Shown in pieces: positions 1-8,264 of a stretch of 48,593 nt of DNA. Source of the DNA: Chitinophagaceae bacterium (GTDB lineage: Bacteria > Bacteroidota > Bacteroidia > Chitinophagales > Chitinophagaceae); contig CANGYR010000017.1 in NCBI GenBank assembly GCA_947458275.1, positions 1 through 48,593 of the forward strand, read 5' to 3'. Within the stretch, counting starts at the first letter, position 1; the number at the start of each line of letters is the position of its first letter. Made by a program: the position numbers and the translations under genes. Below the pieces are notes generated by a model. The model worked only from the letters and a program-made list of their open reading frames with translations. It made no database searches and had not been told where the DNA came from.

Positions 1-392
1 CTGGTGGAAAAATTTTCGGAAGCCAACGTACTAGCACCCAAACTAGTGGAAAAATTACCAATAGCTCTTGTGTTATACCCAGAAGCAAAGGAATAATTAC
101 CAATATTGTCTTTATCCCAATCAGCCCCATCAACTAACCCTACCCTGAACGCTGCTTTCTGCGGATACCACATCATACGTGTGCCACTACCTGAAACCGG
201 AGGGGCTGAGGGATTTGCAGGCAAAGTAGCCGAGCCGGTAAAAACCACAGCACTATCTGTCACGTGTAAACGTGCCAAAGGGGTTGTGGTACCAATACCC
301 ACATTGCCGGTTTGGGCGAAAATTTGATTAGTACAAAAAAAAGCCGCAATGGCGATAGTCATAGCGGAAATGAATAAACGTAATTTTTGCAT
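1..392 (-). CDS. Secreted YadA-head-like/endosialidase-type protein, N-terminal part (cut by window edge)
   Basis: The ORF starts at the ATG complementary to 390-392 and stays open to base 1, so only about 130 N-terminal residues are visible. Residues 1-26 are a signal peptide ([19 protein letters not shown]..., cleavage after IFAQ). The next stretch, [17 protein letters not shown], is the N-terminal signature of Bacteroidota proteins that end in a peptidase-S74 chaperone domain. Near the window edge the first YadA-head units appear ([13 protein letters not shown]). It is a close paralogue of the next gene: the first ~80 residues and their DNA are nearly the same, so the pair is a tandem duplication. 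The C-terminal S74 domain is expected outside the window but is not seen. Probably a surface or secreted trimer; the ligand is unknown. Confidence 0.8.
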   Translation of the reverse strand, partial: MQKLRLFISAMTIAIAAFFCTNQIFAQTGNVGIGTTTPLARLHVTDSAVVFTGSATLPANPSAPPVSGSGTRMMWYPQKAAFRVGLVDGADWDKDNIGNYSFASGYNTRAIGNFSTSLGASTLASENFST

Positions 393-422
393 GATTATGA
401 ATTAAAAATTTAAAATTTAAAA

Positions 423-567
423 AAGGTTTAGGCGTTTAGAAGTTTAGCTGTTTAAGTTGACCTCCCCTTACCCCTCCGAAGGAAGGAAGGGAGAAAGCGC
501 TTGGGAAGTTGAGGCATTTAGGAGTTTAGTTTTCTATACATCTAAACGTTTAAACCATCAAACATTT
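423..567. repeat. Intergenic TTTAAACC-type quasi-repeat with central micro-hairpin
   Basis: The spacer between the two adhesin-like paralogues begins with several GTTTAG units (423-456) and ends with CTAAACGTTTAAACC-like units (541-560), which are complementary in direction. The middle is a C-rich then G-rich stretch centred on TCC-GAA-GGA at 475-483. No ORF is credible here. Confidence 0.6.
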
Positions 568-2317
568 ACTTGCCTTCCAGTTTCTCTAACCTTCTCAGCA
601 AGGATTCGTTTTGTTTTTTTGCTTCAAGATTCTCTTTCTTTAGATCCTCAATCTGTCGCTGTTGCTCCTTTATTCCCTCAATCAGCAAAGGTACCATCTT
701 TGAATAATCAACGGCCTTGTATCCCTTATCATTCGTCAACACTACCTCAGGAAGTACCTTCTCCACCTCCTGCGCAATCACGCCCACCTGTGCTTTCTCT
801 GGAAAAGCATTTTCAGGAAACTCGTTGGTCCTGAAATCGTATGTCACTCCACGGATGGCGTTAATTTTTTCTAATGGATTATTGATGAGTTTGATATTCT
901 TTTTATACCGAAGGTCTGAACTGGTTGGAAAAGATGTAGCTGTGACAGTTCCGGAGGCAAGAATGTTACCGGTTACATGAAGTCTTTCAGTTGGATTGGT
1001 ATTACCAATGCCTACATCACCATTTTTTTCAATTGACATCCTATTGTTATTACCTCCCGATCGGAAAATAATCGAGCTGTCCGGAAGGAAAACGATAGCT
1101 GAACGAATGGGAGTTTCTTCTGTGCCTGATAAAATTCCGCACTGAAAAGCAGAATTGTTCAAAAACTGTAAATTAGTTCCTCCATTGTCATCAAGGATCA
1201 AGGGTGAGTTGGAATTAACTACACCACCCGAAGGTGTTGATCGAACAATATGCACTTTGGCTTGCGGATTTGTAATATTAAAACCCGTATTGCCATTTTT
1301 TAACATAGTGAGTGCATTCTTTCGTGACGCATCATCTGTTCCATTTCCAATTATGAATAGCGGATCCGAAGAAATATAGCTGATAGGATTGGCAGAAGAA
1401 ATACTATCATTGTAGGCGCCTATTGATGTGCTGGCAAAAGCCCTTGCAACAGTTCCCAAACCCATGCTAGTAGAATAAGCTCCAGTGGCAGTGGTAGAAA
1501 AACCCATGCTAGTAGAAGCAACTCCCCTGGCAATAGTTTGAGATCCCAAGCTAGTGGAAGATCCTCCGATGGCAGTGGTAGAAAAACCCATGCTGGTAGA
1601 AGCAAATCCGATGGCAGTGGTAGAAAAACCCATGCTGGTAGAAGCTTGTCCACCGGCAGTGGTACCTGAGCCCATGCTAGTGGATTTTTCTCCATTGGCA
1701 TTGGTACCTGAACCCATGCTGGTAGAATAATCTCCGTTAGCATTGGTTCTATCGCCCATACTGGTGGATTGGTCTCCTGAGGCTGATGTGAAGTAACCCA
1801 TACTGGTGGATCGGTTTCCTAAGGCTGATGTTAGATATCCCATACTGGTGGAAATAGATCCGATTGCAAAAGTTTCTACCCCCATACTGGTGGAAGCAAA
1901 TCCTCTGGCAGTAGTTCCATAACCAGTGCCGGTGGAATGACTTCCAATTGCTTTATTATTTTCTCCTGCTGCAAAAGAAAAAATACCTATACTGTCTTTA
2001 TCCCAAACATTAGTGCGGTCAGAATTAACAGAAAATATAATTCTAGACTCTAAGCTCGTTCCACCAGCACGAAACGCAGCTTTCTGCGGGTACCACATCA
2101 TTCGTGTACCGGCTCCGGAAACCGGAGGGGCGGAGGGATTTGCAGGCAAAGTAGCCAGACCGTTAAATAAGACGGCACTGTCTGCCACATGCAAACGAGC
2201 TTTTGGAGTGGTAGTACCAATACCTACATTGCCGGTTTGGGCAAAGGATTGTTGAGTTAATAAAGAAACTAAAACGGCGATAAACATAACGCCAATGTGT
2301 AAACGTAAATGTTTCAT
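566..2317 (-). CDS. Secreted YadA-head repeat protein with C-terminal peptidase S74 (endosialidase chaperone) domain
   Basis: This 583-residue protein has a signal peptide (1-26, ending SFAQ), an N-terminal [16 protein letters not shown] segment, a run of twelve 14-residue head repeats (about 128-295, consensus STSMGxxTxAxGxx) plus a partial thirteenth, a second [17 protein letters not shown] linker, and an intramolecular chaperone domain from about 466 ([10 protein letters not shown]) to 540. A coiled coil at about 545-583 ends the chain. In known S74 proteins the Ser/Lys pair in SDLRxKxxI drives trimer folding and self-cleavage; that pair is present here. The head repeats match those of trimeric autotransporters, but no YadA membrane anchor is seen, so export or attachment is unclear. 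It lies in tandem with a paralogue. Function inferred: trimeric surface or secreted fibre. Confidence 0.85.
   Translation of the reverse strand: MKHLRLHIGVMFIAVLVSLLTQQSFAQTGNVGIGTTTPKARLHVADSAVLFNGLATLPANPSAPPVSGAGTRMMWYPQKAAFRAGGTSLESRIIFSVNSDRTNVWDKDSIGIFSFAAGENNKAIGSHSTGTGYGTTARGFASTSMGVETFAIGSISTSMGYLTSALGNRSTSMGYFTSASGDQSTSMGDRTNANGDYSTSMGSGTNANGEKSTSMGSGTTAGGQASTSMGFSTTAIGFASTSMGFSTTAIGGSSTSLGSQTIARGVASTSMGFSTTATGAYSTSMGLGTVARAFASTSIGAYNDSISSANPISYISSDPLFIIGNGTDDASRKNALTMLKNGNTGFNITNPQAKVHIVRSTPSGGVVNSNSPLILDDNGGTNLQFLNNSAFQCGILSGTEETPIRSAIVFLPDSSIIFRSGGNNNRMSIEKNGDVGIGNTNPTERLHVTGNILASGTVTATSFPTSSDLRYKKNIKLINNPLEKINAIRGVTYDFRTNEFPENAFPEKAQVGVIAQEVEKVLPEVVLTNDKGYKAVDYSKMVPLLIEGIKEQQRQIEDLKKENLEAKKQNESLLRRLEKLEGK
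1394..1936 (-). repeat. Tandem 42-bp repeats coding YadA-head units
   Basis: About thirteen consecutive 42-bp units encode the 14-residue head repeats (residues 128-308 of the S74 protein). Units at positions 8 and 9 ([18 protein letters not shown]) and 11 are almost the same at DNA level, so copy number could change by slippage or recombination. The repeats stay in frame because the unit length is divisible by three. Confidence 0.85.
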
Positions 2318-2339
2318 GATTAAGTATATTAAAAATTTA

Positions 2340-2453
2340 AAAGCCTATAAATAGTTTAGATCTTTAGGAGATTAGGGGTTTAGGGTTGAGTGTTTAGTTT
2401 ACCAAAAACTACAAACTACAAACAACCTTCAAACCCTTAAACCCTTATACCTT
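2340..2453. repeat. Intergenic TTTAAACC-type quasi-repeat (G-rich arm then C-rich arm)
   Basis: The left half (about 2350-2399) is made of GTTTAG/GGTTTAGGG units and the right half (about 2400-2453) of ACAAACTAC/CTTAAACCC units. Read as RNA the two halves are complementary and could form a long imperfect hairpin. It lies upstream of the 583-residue gene and downstream of the dioxygenase gene. Confidence 0.6.
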
Positions 2454-2978
2454 TCAACCTTTCTTCACCGGCGGCGCCATCACTGATCCACATTTGCTAC
2501 AAGTGCGTTTGTGCTCGTCGGAATAAAATCCATTCATCACCGGCGGCAATTGCTTTACGATATCTGAGACATGCAGATACTCTTCATAGAGTTTATTACC
2601 GCAGTTTTCGCAGTACCACAAAAAGCCGTCTTCTTCCTGCTCTCTGACTTTTTCAATCACCAAGCCCACCGTACCAGGACCTCTTTGCGGAGAATGCGGT
2701 GTTTTGGGCGGCAATAAAAACATATCCCCCTCATTGATGTGTATGTCTCTAGGCACTCCATTGTCAATAATCTTCACCACAATATCACCTTCCAGCTGAT
2801 AATAGAGCTCCTCACTTTCGTTATAGTGATAGTCTTTTCTGGAATTGGGTCCACCCACCACCATCACAATAAAGTTTTCGGCATCTTTATATACACATTG
2901 ATTTCCCACAGGAGGTTTGAGCAAATCTCTGTGTTCATCAATCCATTTTTTCAGGTTAAAAGGAGCTGCAATCGGCAT
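2454..2978 (-). CDS. nbaC: 3-hydroxyanthranilate 3,4-dioxygenase
   Basis: This 174-residue cupin opens the ring of 3-hydroxyanthranilate to 2-amino-3-carboxymuconate semialdehyde in kynurenine catabolism. The iron ligands His51, Glu57 and His95 are in place (DYHYNESEE and KTPHSPQRG), together with Arg47 and Arg99, which bind the substrate carboxylate in the family. The C-terminal rubredoxin-like metal site is intact: Cys123/Cys126 (YCENC) and Cys160/Cys163 (CSKC). Length and residue numbering match the bacterial type that keeps the second metal site. It is transcribed away from the ALDH/RidA/KynU/Kmo genes, from a shared 112-bp divergent intergenic region. The product could feed either quinolinate or, with a decarboxylase not found here, the 2-aminomuconate branch. 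Confidence 0.95.
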   Translation of the reverse strand: MPIAAPFNLKKWIDEHRDLLKPPVGNQCVYKDAENFIVMVVGGPNSRKDYHYNESEELYYQLEGDIVVKIIDNGVPRDIHINEGDMFLLPPKTPHSPQRGPGTVGLVIEKVREQEEDGFLWYCENCGNKLYEEYLHVSDIVKQLPPVMNGFYSDEHKRTCSKCGSVMAPPVKKG

Positions 2979-2997
2979 ATAGTTGTTTTTTAGAAAT

Positions 2998-3024
2998 GAA
3001 AGGTAATTTTTTTTTCAAAAACAA
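2998..3024 (-). promoter_or_regulatory. Candidate promoter of the 3-hydroxyanthranilate dioxygenase gene
   Basis: On the minus strand a TACCTTTC box (2998-3005), close to the Bacteroidota -7 consensus TAnnTTTG, follows TTG at 3022-3024 after 16 bases. The start codon lies 19 bases downstream of the -7 box, giving a short leader. The match is 7 of 8 and the spacing is a little short. Confidence 0.4.
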
Positions 3025-3078
3025 CGCCCGTTTTATCAAATATTCTCCGATTTCTAAGGGGTCAAGGCGGAATTTATT

Positions 3079-3086
3079 TACCTTTA
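3079..3086 (+). promoter_or_regulatory. Candidate -7 box of the ALDH/kynurenine operon, very close to the start codon
   Basis: TACCTTTA differs from TAnnTTTG only in the last base and ends 4 bases before the ATG at 3091. If used, transcription would begin almost at the start codon, giving a leaderless or near-leaderless mRNA. Confidence 0.35.
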
Positions 3087-3090
3087 GCCC

Positions 3091-4548
3091 ATGCTTTTGG
3101 ACGTTACATTTCAACTGGAGAATTTTATTGGTGGGCAATTTGTTAAACCGCTCAGCGAAGCCTATATCGACAACTTCAACCCCGCTACGGGTGAGATTTC
3201 AGGAAAAACTCCCAATAGCAATGACAAGGATGTTGACCTCGCCGTGGAAGCTGCCAAAGCTGCTTTTCCTGTCTGGTCGCAAACACCCGCAGAAAAAAGA
3301 TTTAAGATCTTAAATAAAATCGCCGAACTGATTGACGAAAACCTGGATGCGCTGGCGCTGGCTGAAACAAACGACAACGGGAAGCCGCTCTGGCTGAGTA
3401 AACAGACAGACATCCCCCGAGCTTCCTCCAATTTTCGCTTTTTTGCCACAGCCCTGATGCAGTTTGCCTCTGAGAGCCATGCTTCGGAAAACAATTCCAT
3501 CAACTATACCTTGCGTCAACCAATTGGAATAGTGGGATGTATCTCTCCATGGAATCTACCTTTGTATTTATTTACATGGAAAGTAGCACCGGCGCTTGCC
3601 GCAGGCAACTGCGTGATTGCCAAACCTTCTGAAGTCACTCCTGTCACTGCCTATTTGTTGGGAAAAATTTGCAAAGAAGCAGGACTGCCGGATGGCGTGC
3701 TGAACATATTACATGGTGATGGTCCATCCTGCGGAGAAGCGATTGTAAAACATCCCGATATTAAAGCCATTTCGTTTACAGGAAGTACGCGTGCTGGTCA
3801 AAGCATCGCTTCGATAGCCGCGCCGATGTTCAAAAAATTATCGCTGGAGCTGGGAGGTAAAAATCCCACCATCATATTTGAAGATTGCGACTGGAATAAA
3901 ATGCTGGATACCGTTATCCGCTCCTCCTTCAGAAATCAGGGACAGATTTGTTTGTGTGGTAGCAGGATATTGATTGAGTCAACTGTCTATGAAAAATTCA
4001 AAAATGATTTTATTGAACGTGCCAAACAACTGACTGTCGGCGATCCGTTGGATGCCAACAGCAAACAAGGTGCGGTAGTGAGTAAGGTGCATTTTGATAA
4101 AGTGATGTCATGCATTGAACTGGCAAAAAAAGAAGGAGGAAAAATTTTACTGGGCGGTCATGCTGTAAAGCTATCAGGCAGATGTGAAAACGGATATTTC
4201 ATTTCACCCACGATCATTGAAAACCTCGGACCGAATTGCAAAACCAATACCGAAGAAATATTCGGTCCCGTTGTAACTTTGCAGCCGTTCGATACCATTG
4301 AAGAAGCCCTCTCACTGGCAAACGCCTCGGTCTATGGCCTGGCTTCCAGCATCTGGACGCAGGACATTTCAAAAGCCAATTATCTGGCTGCAAATATTGA
4401 GACGGGCATCGTCTGGATAAATACTTGGATGAACAGAGATTTACGCACTCCTTTCGGAGGAATGAAGAACAGCGGTGTAGGAAGAGAAGGCGGATGGGAA
4501 GCGATGAGGTTTTTTACGGAGGCGAAGAACGTATGTTTTTGTTTTTAG
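3091..4548 (+). CDS. Aldehyde dehydrogenase, probably 2-aminomuconate 6-semialdehyde dehydrogenase
   Basis: A 485-residue NAD-dependent ALDH of usual family length. Catalytic residues are visible: Asn155 (SPWNLP), Lys178 (AKPSE), Glu253 (LELGGKNP) and the nucleophile Cys287 (NQGQICLCGSR). The FTGST Rossmann segment is at 229-233. Its place next to 3-hydroxyanthranilate dioxygenase, a RidA-type deaminase, kynureninase and kynurenine monooxygenase points to oxidation of 2-aminomuconate semialdehyde to 2-aminomuconate. Family similarity alone would also allow 5-carboxymethyl-2-hydroxymuconate semialdehyde or betaine-type substrates. The last codons (VCFCF then stop) lie inside the left terminal inverted repeat of the inserted cassette, so the native C-terminus seems to have been replaced by a few cassette-coded residues. 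Confidence 0.85.
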   Translation: MLLDVTFQLENFIGGQFVKPLSEAYIDNFNPATGEISGKTPNSNDKDVDLAVEAAKAAFPVWSQTPAEKRFKILNKIAELIDENLDALALAETNDNGKPLWLSKQTDIPRASSNFRFFATALMQFASESHASENNSINYTLRQPIGIVGCISPWNLPLYLFTWKVAPALAAGNCVIAKPSEVTPVTAYLLGKICKEAGLPDGVLNILHGDGPSCGEAIVKHPDIKAISFTGSTRAGQSIASIAAPMFKKLSLELGGKNPTIIFEDCDWNKMLDTVIRSSFRNQGQICLCGSRILIESTVYEKFKNDFIERAKQLTVGDPLDANSKQGAVVSKVHFDKVMSCIELAKKEGGKILLGGHAVKLSGRCENGYFISPTIIENLGPNCKTNTEEIFGPVVTLQPFDTIEEALSLANASVYGLASSIWTQDISKANYLAANIETGIVWINTWMNRDLRTPFGGMKNSGVGREGGWEAMRFFTEAKNVCFCF

Positions 4549-4598
4549 TCTTTGGTTTGTAGTTTGTGGTTGCACTTCGTGCGTTTTTGGTTTTTGGT
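4536..4598 (+). repeat. Left terminal inverted repeat of the four-helix-bundle cassette
   Basis: Bases 4562-4598 match the reverse complement of 5104-5140 at 36 of 37 positions. The match continues outward to 4536/5166 at about 18 of 26. A GCAC-TTC-GTGC micro-palindrome (4572-4582) lies inside. The ALDH stop codon TAG (4546-4548) is within this repeat. Confidence 0.85.
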
Positions 4599-4706
4599 TT
4601 TTGGTTTGTGGTTGGGTTGACTGAATTTTCTTTAGTTCTTTTTTATTGTTGCCTATATCATAAAGGATAATTTTAGTCAATTTTTAATCCTTACAATTTT
4701 ACTATC

Positions 4707-5576
4707 ATGGCAACAATCAGACGATTTGAAGATCTGGAAATTTGGAAAATATCAAGATTATTATACAATGAGATTCTGACATTATCCAAAACTACCGAAC
4801 TAAAAAAAGACTTCGACTTAAAAGACCAAATGATCAGATCATCTGAATCAATAATGAATAATATTGCAGAAGGTTTTGGGAGAGCAAGTAAATTGGAATT
4901 TATTCACTTTCTGAGTGTAGCAAGAGGATCTGCAAATGAACTAAAATCTCAATTGATACAGTGTGCCGATAAAAAATATTTTGAACCTGAAATCTTTTCA
5001 ATACTTGAAGCCAATTCAGAGACATTAAATAATAAAATAGCAGCTTTTATAAATTATCTAAACTATTCGAATCATAAAGGATTAAAATTCATGAACAGAA
5101 ATAACCAAAAACCACAAACGCACGAAGTGCAACCACAAACCACAGACAATAAACCACAAACAAATAAAGAGATTATAAAAACAAATACCGCTGCCGCCCC
5201 CCTCGGCGCCTACCCCCACGCTCGTAAAGTAGGTAATTTACTGTTCCTATCGGGGATCGGTAGCCGAAGTGCGGTGGACAATAAAATACCCGGACTCGAA
5301 CTGGATGAAAAAGGAAATATTGTGAAGTATGATATTGAAGCGGAGTGTCATTCTGTTTTCGCCAACGTGAAAGCCGTGCTCGAAGCGAGTGGCAGCAGTT
5401 GGGATAAAATGGTGGATGTAACGGTATTCCTCACCAATATGAAAGCAGACTTCCCCATCTATAACCGCATCTACGGAGAGTACTTTGCCGGCGTAGATGC
5501 TTGTCGCACTACGGTAGAAGTGAAAAGTCTGCCCACCCCCATCGCCATTGAACTAAAAGTTATTGCTACTTTATAA
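4707..5576 (+). CDS. Fusion of four-helix-bundle (23S intervening-sequence type) protein with RidA-family 2-aminomuconate deaminase
   Basis: The 289-residue ORF joins two proteins. Residues 1-130 are a four-helix-bundle protein (RFEDLEIWKISR, then IRSSESIMNNIAEGFGRAS, ending NHKGLKF), the fold of proteins coded in 23S rRNA intervening sequences. Residues about 131-153, rich in Pro, Gln and Thr, are translated from the right terminal inverted repeat. Residues 154-289 are a RidA/YjgF domain (KEIIKTN...PHARKVGNLLFLSGIG...), with the conserved Arg267 in ACRTTVEV. The operon suggests the RidA part deaminates 2-aminomuconate to 2-oxo-hexenedioate. Normally these are separate proteins of ~125 and ~140 residues. 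An internal ATG at 5091 (Met129) could give an almost unfused RidA, so the full fusion may not be the only product. The gene is followed 15 bases later by kynU. Confidence 0.85.
   Translation: MATIRRFEDLEIWKISRLLYNEILTLSKTTELKKDFDLKDQMIRSSESIMNNIAEGFGRASKLEFIHFLSVARGSANELKSQLIQCADKKYFEPEIFSILEANSETLNNKIAAFINYLNYSNHKGLKFMNRNNQKPQTHEVQPQTTDNKPQTNKEIIKTNTAAAPLGAYPHARKVGNLLFLSGIGSRSAVDNKIPGLELDEKGNIVKYDIEAECHSVFANVKAVLEASGSSWDKMVDVTVFLTNMKADFPIYNRIYGEYFAGVDACRTTVEVKSLPTPIAIELKVIATL
5104..5166 (+). repeat. Right terminal inverted repeat of the four-helix-bundle cassette
   Basis: Reverse complement of 4536-4598, with 36 of 37 matches in the inner part (5104-5140) and weaker similarity outward. It is translated in frame as the Pro/Gln/Thr-rich linker of the fusion protein. 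It contains GCAC-GAA-GTGC at 5120-5130. Confidence 0.85.
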
Positions 5577-5591
5577 AAAATATTGAAGGAT

Positions 5592-6899
5592 ATGAATGAG
5601 AAAGTCGGATTGGATTTAAAATACAAGAACACACTGGATTATGCCAGATACCTGGATGAAAATGATTCACTGAAACATTTCAGAGATAAATTTTATATTC
5701 CAATGGTCAATGGAAAAGAGTCTATTTATTTTACAGGAAATTCATTGGGACTACAGCCTAAAACCACACAGGATTATGTGCTGAATGAACTGGAAGACTG
5801 GGCCAACTTCGGCGTGGAAGGGCATTTTCATGCGAGACATCCCTGGGTAAGTTATCATGAATTGTTTCCTGAATTGTTATCGGAGATAGTTGGTGCCATG
5901 CCTGAAGAACTGGTGGCCATGAACCAGCTTACCGTGAATCTTCATCTGCTGATGACCAGCTTCTATCGCCCTACCAAAGAGCGATATAAAATTATCTGCG
6001 AAGCGAAAGCTTTTCCTTCAGATCAATATGCTTTTCAGTCGCAGGTTAAACTCCACGGCTTTACACCCGAAGCCGCTATTATAGAAGTTGCTCCGAGAGA
6101 AGGCTCGCAAGTGATTGACAACAATGATATTCTTGCGGCTATCAAAAAACATAGCAACGAAACGGCACTTGTTTTGTTTGGGGGAGTTAATTATTATAAT
6201 GGTCAGGTATTTGACATGCAAGCCATTTGCCGTGCTGCTCACGAAGCAGGAGCATACTGCGGTTTTGATCTGGCCCATGCTGCAGGCAACATTGAACTGG
6301 AGCTACACGACTGGAATGTGGATTTTGCCTGCTGGTGTTCCTACAAATATCTGAACAGCGGTCCGGGTGGTGTAGCTGGTGCGTTTATACATCAACGTCA
6401 TATTGCAGATAAAACGATTCCACGACTGGCAGGATGGTGGGGACATGACAAAGAAAATCGGTTTAAGATGGAAAAAGAATTTGTACCGATACCGACGGCA
6501 GAGGGATGGCAACTTAGCAATGCTCCTGTATTGAGTATGGCCGCACACAAAGCTTCGCTGGATATTTTTAAAGAAGCAGGTATGAGAAACTTAATAAAAA
6601 AAGGGAAAGAACTGAGCGGCTATCTATTGTATATTCTTAAGGATATCAATTCACTATTTTCTGAAAAAATAATTGAAGTGATTACTCCGAATGAAGAAAA
6701 CCAAAGAGGATGTCAGGTTTCTATGCTAATGCATAAAGATGGAAGAAAAATTTTTGATTCACTGATACAGCAAGGCGTTATTGCAGACTGGAGAGAACCC
6801 AATGTAATCAGAGTGGCTCCGGTACCATTGTATAATCGATTTGAAGATATTTATTTATTCGGCGAGATAATTCGCAATACCTTGCAGGTATCAAAATAA
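5592..6899 (+). CDS. kynU: Kynureninase
   Basis: A PLP-dependent aspartate-aminotransferase-fold enzyme of 435 residues that cleaves kynurenine or 3-hydroxykynurenine to (3-hydroxy)anthranilate and alanine. Family marks are YFTGNSLGLQP (46-56), FGVEGHFHARHPWVSY (73-88), GFDLAHAAGN (224-233) and the PLP lysine Lys252 in WCSYKYLNSGPGG. I start at the ATG at 5592; a TTG nine bases upstream is in frame but less likely. It sits between the RidA fusion and kmo with gaps of 15 and 9 bases, so the genes are almost surely co-transcribed. Its product feeds the divergently coded 3-hydroxyanthranilate dioxygenase. Confidence 0.96.
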   Translation: MNEKVGLDLKYKNTLDYARYLDENDSLKHFRDKFYIPMVNGKESIYFTGNSLGLQPKTTQDYVLNELEDWANFGVEGHFHARHPWVSYHELFPELLSEIVGAMPEELVAMNQLTVNLHLLMTSFYRPTKERYKIICEAKAFPSDQYAFQSQVKLHGFTPEAAIIEVAPREGSQVIDNNDILAAIKKHSNETALVLFGGVNYYNGQVFDMQAICRAAHEAGAYCGFDLAHAAGNIELELHDWNVDFACWCSYKYLNSGPGGVAGAFIHQRHIADKTIPRLAGWWGHDKENRFKMEKEFVPIPTAEGWQLSNAPVLSMAAHKASLDIFKEAGMRNLIKKGKELSGYLLYILKDINSLFSEKIIEVITPNEENQRGCQVSMLMHKDGRKIFDSLIQQGVIADWREPNVIRVAPVPLYNRFEDIYLFGEIIRNTLQVSK

Positions 6900-6908
6900 T
6901 AAAATTGA

Positions 6909-8255
6909 ATGGACAAGAAAATTACCATAATTGGCGCAGGATTGGTTGGGTCGCTTTTATCCATCTACCTCTCACGTCGAGGATACAAAGTTTCTATTTA
7001 CGAGCGACGCCCCGATATGCGAGCTACTGCATTAAGTGCAGGAAGATCAATTAATCTTGCATTAAGCGACAGAGGAATTAAAGCGCTTGAAGAAGTAGGT
7101 ATCATAGATGAGATAAGAAAGATTGCCATTCCGATGCATGGCCGGCAGATGCATAACATTGATGGAACATCCGTTTATCAGCCCTACGGAAAACAAGGCC
7201 AGTTTATTAATTCAGTATCAAGAGGTGATCTGAATCGCAAGCTGATGGACCTCGCGGAAGCGAATAATGTTGAGATTCATTTCAATGAAAAATGTGATCA
7301 CATTAATTGGAATACCAATGAAATAACATTTTCGAATATAATTACACAACATCAGCAAGTTACAAAACAAGATCTGATCTTTGGAAGCGACGGCTCCTAC
7401 TCTGCTGCAAGACTTTCGCATCAGTTGCAGCACGACAGATTTCAGTATCAGCAATATTATATCGACTTCGGATATAAGGAACTGACGATACCTGCAGGAG
7501 AAAATGGAAAATTTTTGCTGGAGAAAAATGCTTTACACATCTGGCCTCGCGGCAACTATATGCTTATTGCACTGCCCAATACCGACGGAAGTTTTACCTG
7601 TACACTGTTCTTCCCTTTCGAAGGAGATCCTTCGTTTAAATCACTCGATAATAAACATAAAGTCAGGTCATTTTTCGACAACACTTTTGCCAATGCATCC
7701 AGAATGATGCCGCATCTGGAAGAAGAATTCTTCAAAAACAACACCTCCTCACTGGTTACCGTTAAATGTTTCCCCTGGATAAGAAATGGACAGTTTGCAC
7801 TGATCGGTGATGCCGCACATGCTATTGTGCCTTTCTTCGGACAGGGAATGAACTGCGGATTTGAAGATTGTTCGGTGTTGAATGGATTGATAGATAAACA
7901 TCATCACAACTGGCCGGATATATTGGAAGAATACCAGACATTGAGAAAACCTGATGGTGACGCTATTGCAGAACTGGCTTTAAATAATTTCGTGGAGATG
8001 CGCGATAAGGTGGCCGATCAACAATTCTTACTGCAGAAAAAAATTGAAGCTAGTTTCAGCGCAAAGCATCCGGATAAATGGGTGCCGGCATATAGCCTAG
8101 TGACCTTTAGTCCGGAAGTTAGATACAGTGAGGCATTAAGAAGAGGACTGCATCAACAGAAATTAATGGATGAAGTGATGCAGATGGATGACATCAATGA
8201 ATTGTGGGACAGTGAGCTGCTAGAAAATAAAATACTACAACTAATCAAAAAATAA
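6909..8255 (+). CDS. kmo: Kynurenine 3-monooxygenase
   Basis: A 448-residue FAD-dependent aromatic hydroxylase that makes 3-hydroxykynurenine from kynurenine with NADPH and O2. The N-terminal dinucleotide fold (TIIGAGLVGSLLSIYLSRRG, about 6-25) and the second FAD motif (LIGDAAHAIVPFFGQGMNCG) are present, as is the RSINLALSDRG segment typical of this enzyme. The length fits the bacterial enzyme; the C-terminal part is hydrophilic rather than a clear membrane anchor. It follows kynU by nine bases and precedes pyrF by nine, so pyrF is probably carried on the same transcript. Confidence 0.95.
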   Translation: MDKKITIIGAGLVGSLLSIYLSRRGYKVSIYERRPDMRATALSAGRSINLALSDRGIKALEEVGIIDEIRKIAIPMHGRQMHNIDGTSVYQPYGKQGQFINSVSRGDLNRKLMDLAEANNVEIHFNEKCDHINWNTNEITFSNIITQHQQVTKQDLIFGSDGSYSAARLSHQLQHDRFQYQQYYIDFGYKELTIPAGENGKFLLEKNALHIWPRGNYMLIALPNTDGSFTCTLFFPFEGDPSFKSLDNKHKVRSFFDNTFANASRMMPHLEEEFFKNNTSSLVTVKCFPWIRNGQFALIGDAAHAIVPFFGQGMNCGFEDCSVLNGLIDKHHHNWPDILEEYQTLRKPDGDAIAELALNNFVEMRDKVADQQFLLQKKIEASFSAKHPDKWVPAYSLVTFSPEVRYSEALRRGLHQQKLMDEVMQMDDINELWDSELLENKILQLIKK

Positions 8256-8264
8256 AAAGCGTTT

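Larger units (their letters stand above)
4536..5166 (+). mobile_element. Putative inverted-repeat cassette carrying a four-helix-bundle (IVP/S23-type) gene
   Basis: About 630 bp bounded by imperfect ~63-bp inverted repeats hold one ORF for a four-helix-bundle protein of the 23S rRNA intervening-sequence family. The left end coincides with the end of the ALDH gene and the right end with the start of the RidA domain, so the unit looks inserted cleanly between two operon genes. No transposase is coded. No clear target-site duplication could be recognised by eye. That it moves is inference; what is seen is the paired inverted repeats, the contained ORF and the junction positions. Confidence 0.6.

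Noticed and set aside
457..834. 125-residue open frame on the plus strand
   Set aside because: It is antisense to the S74 domain coding region and its upstream part is repeat sequence.
1420..1743. 107-residue open frame rich in Leu/Pro/Ala on the minus strand
   Set aside because: It is an alternative-frame reading of the 42-bp head repeats; the repeats keep any frame open. The S74 protein frame has a signal peptide and known domains.
1394..1936. Possible CRISPR array because of regular repeats
   Set aside because: The units are contiguous coding repeats of 42 bp without unique spacers, and they translate to YadA-head repeats.
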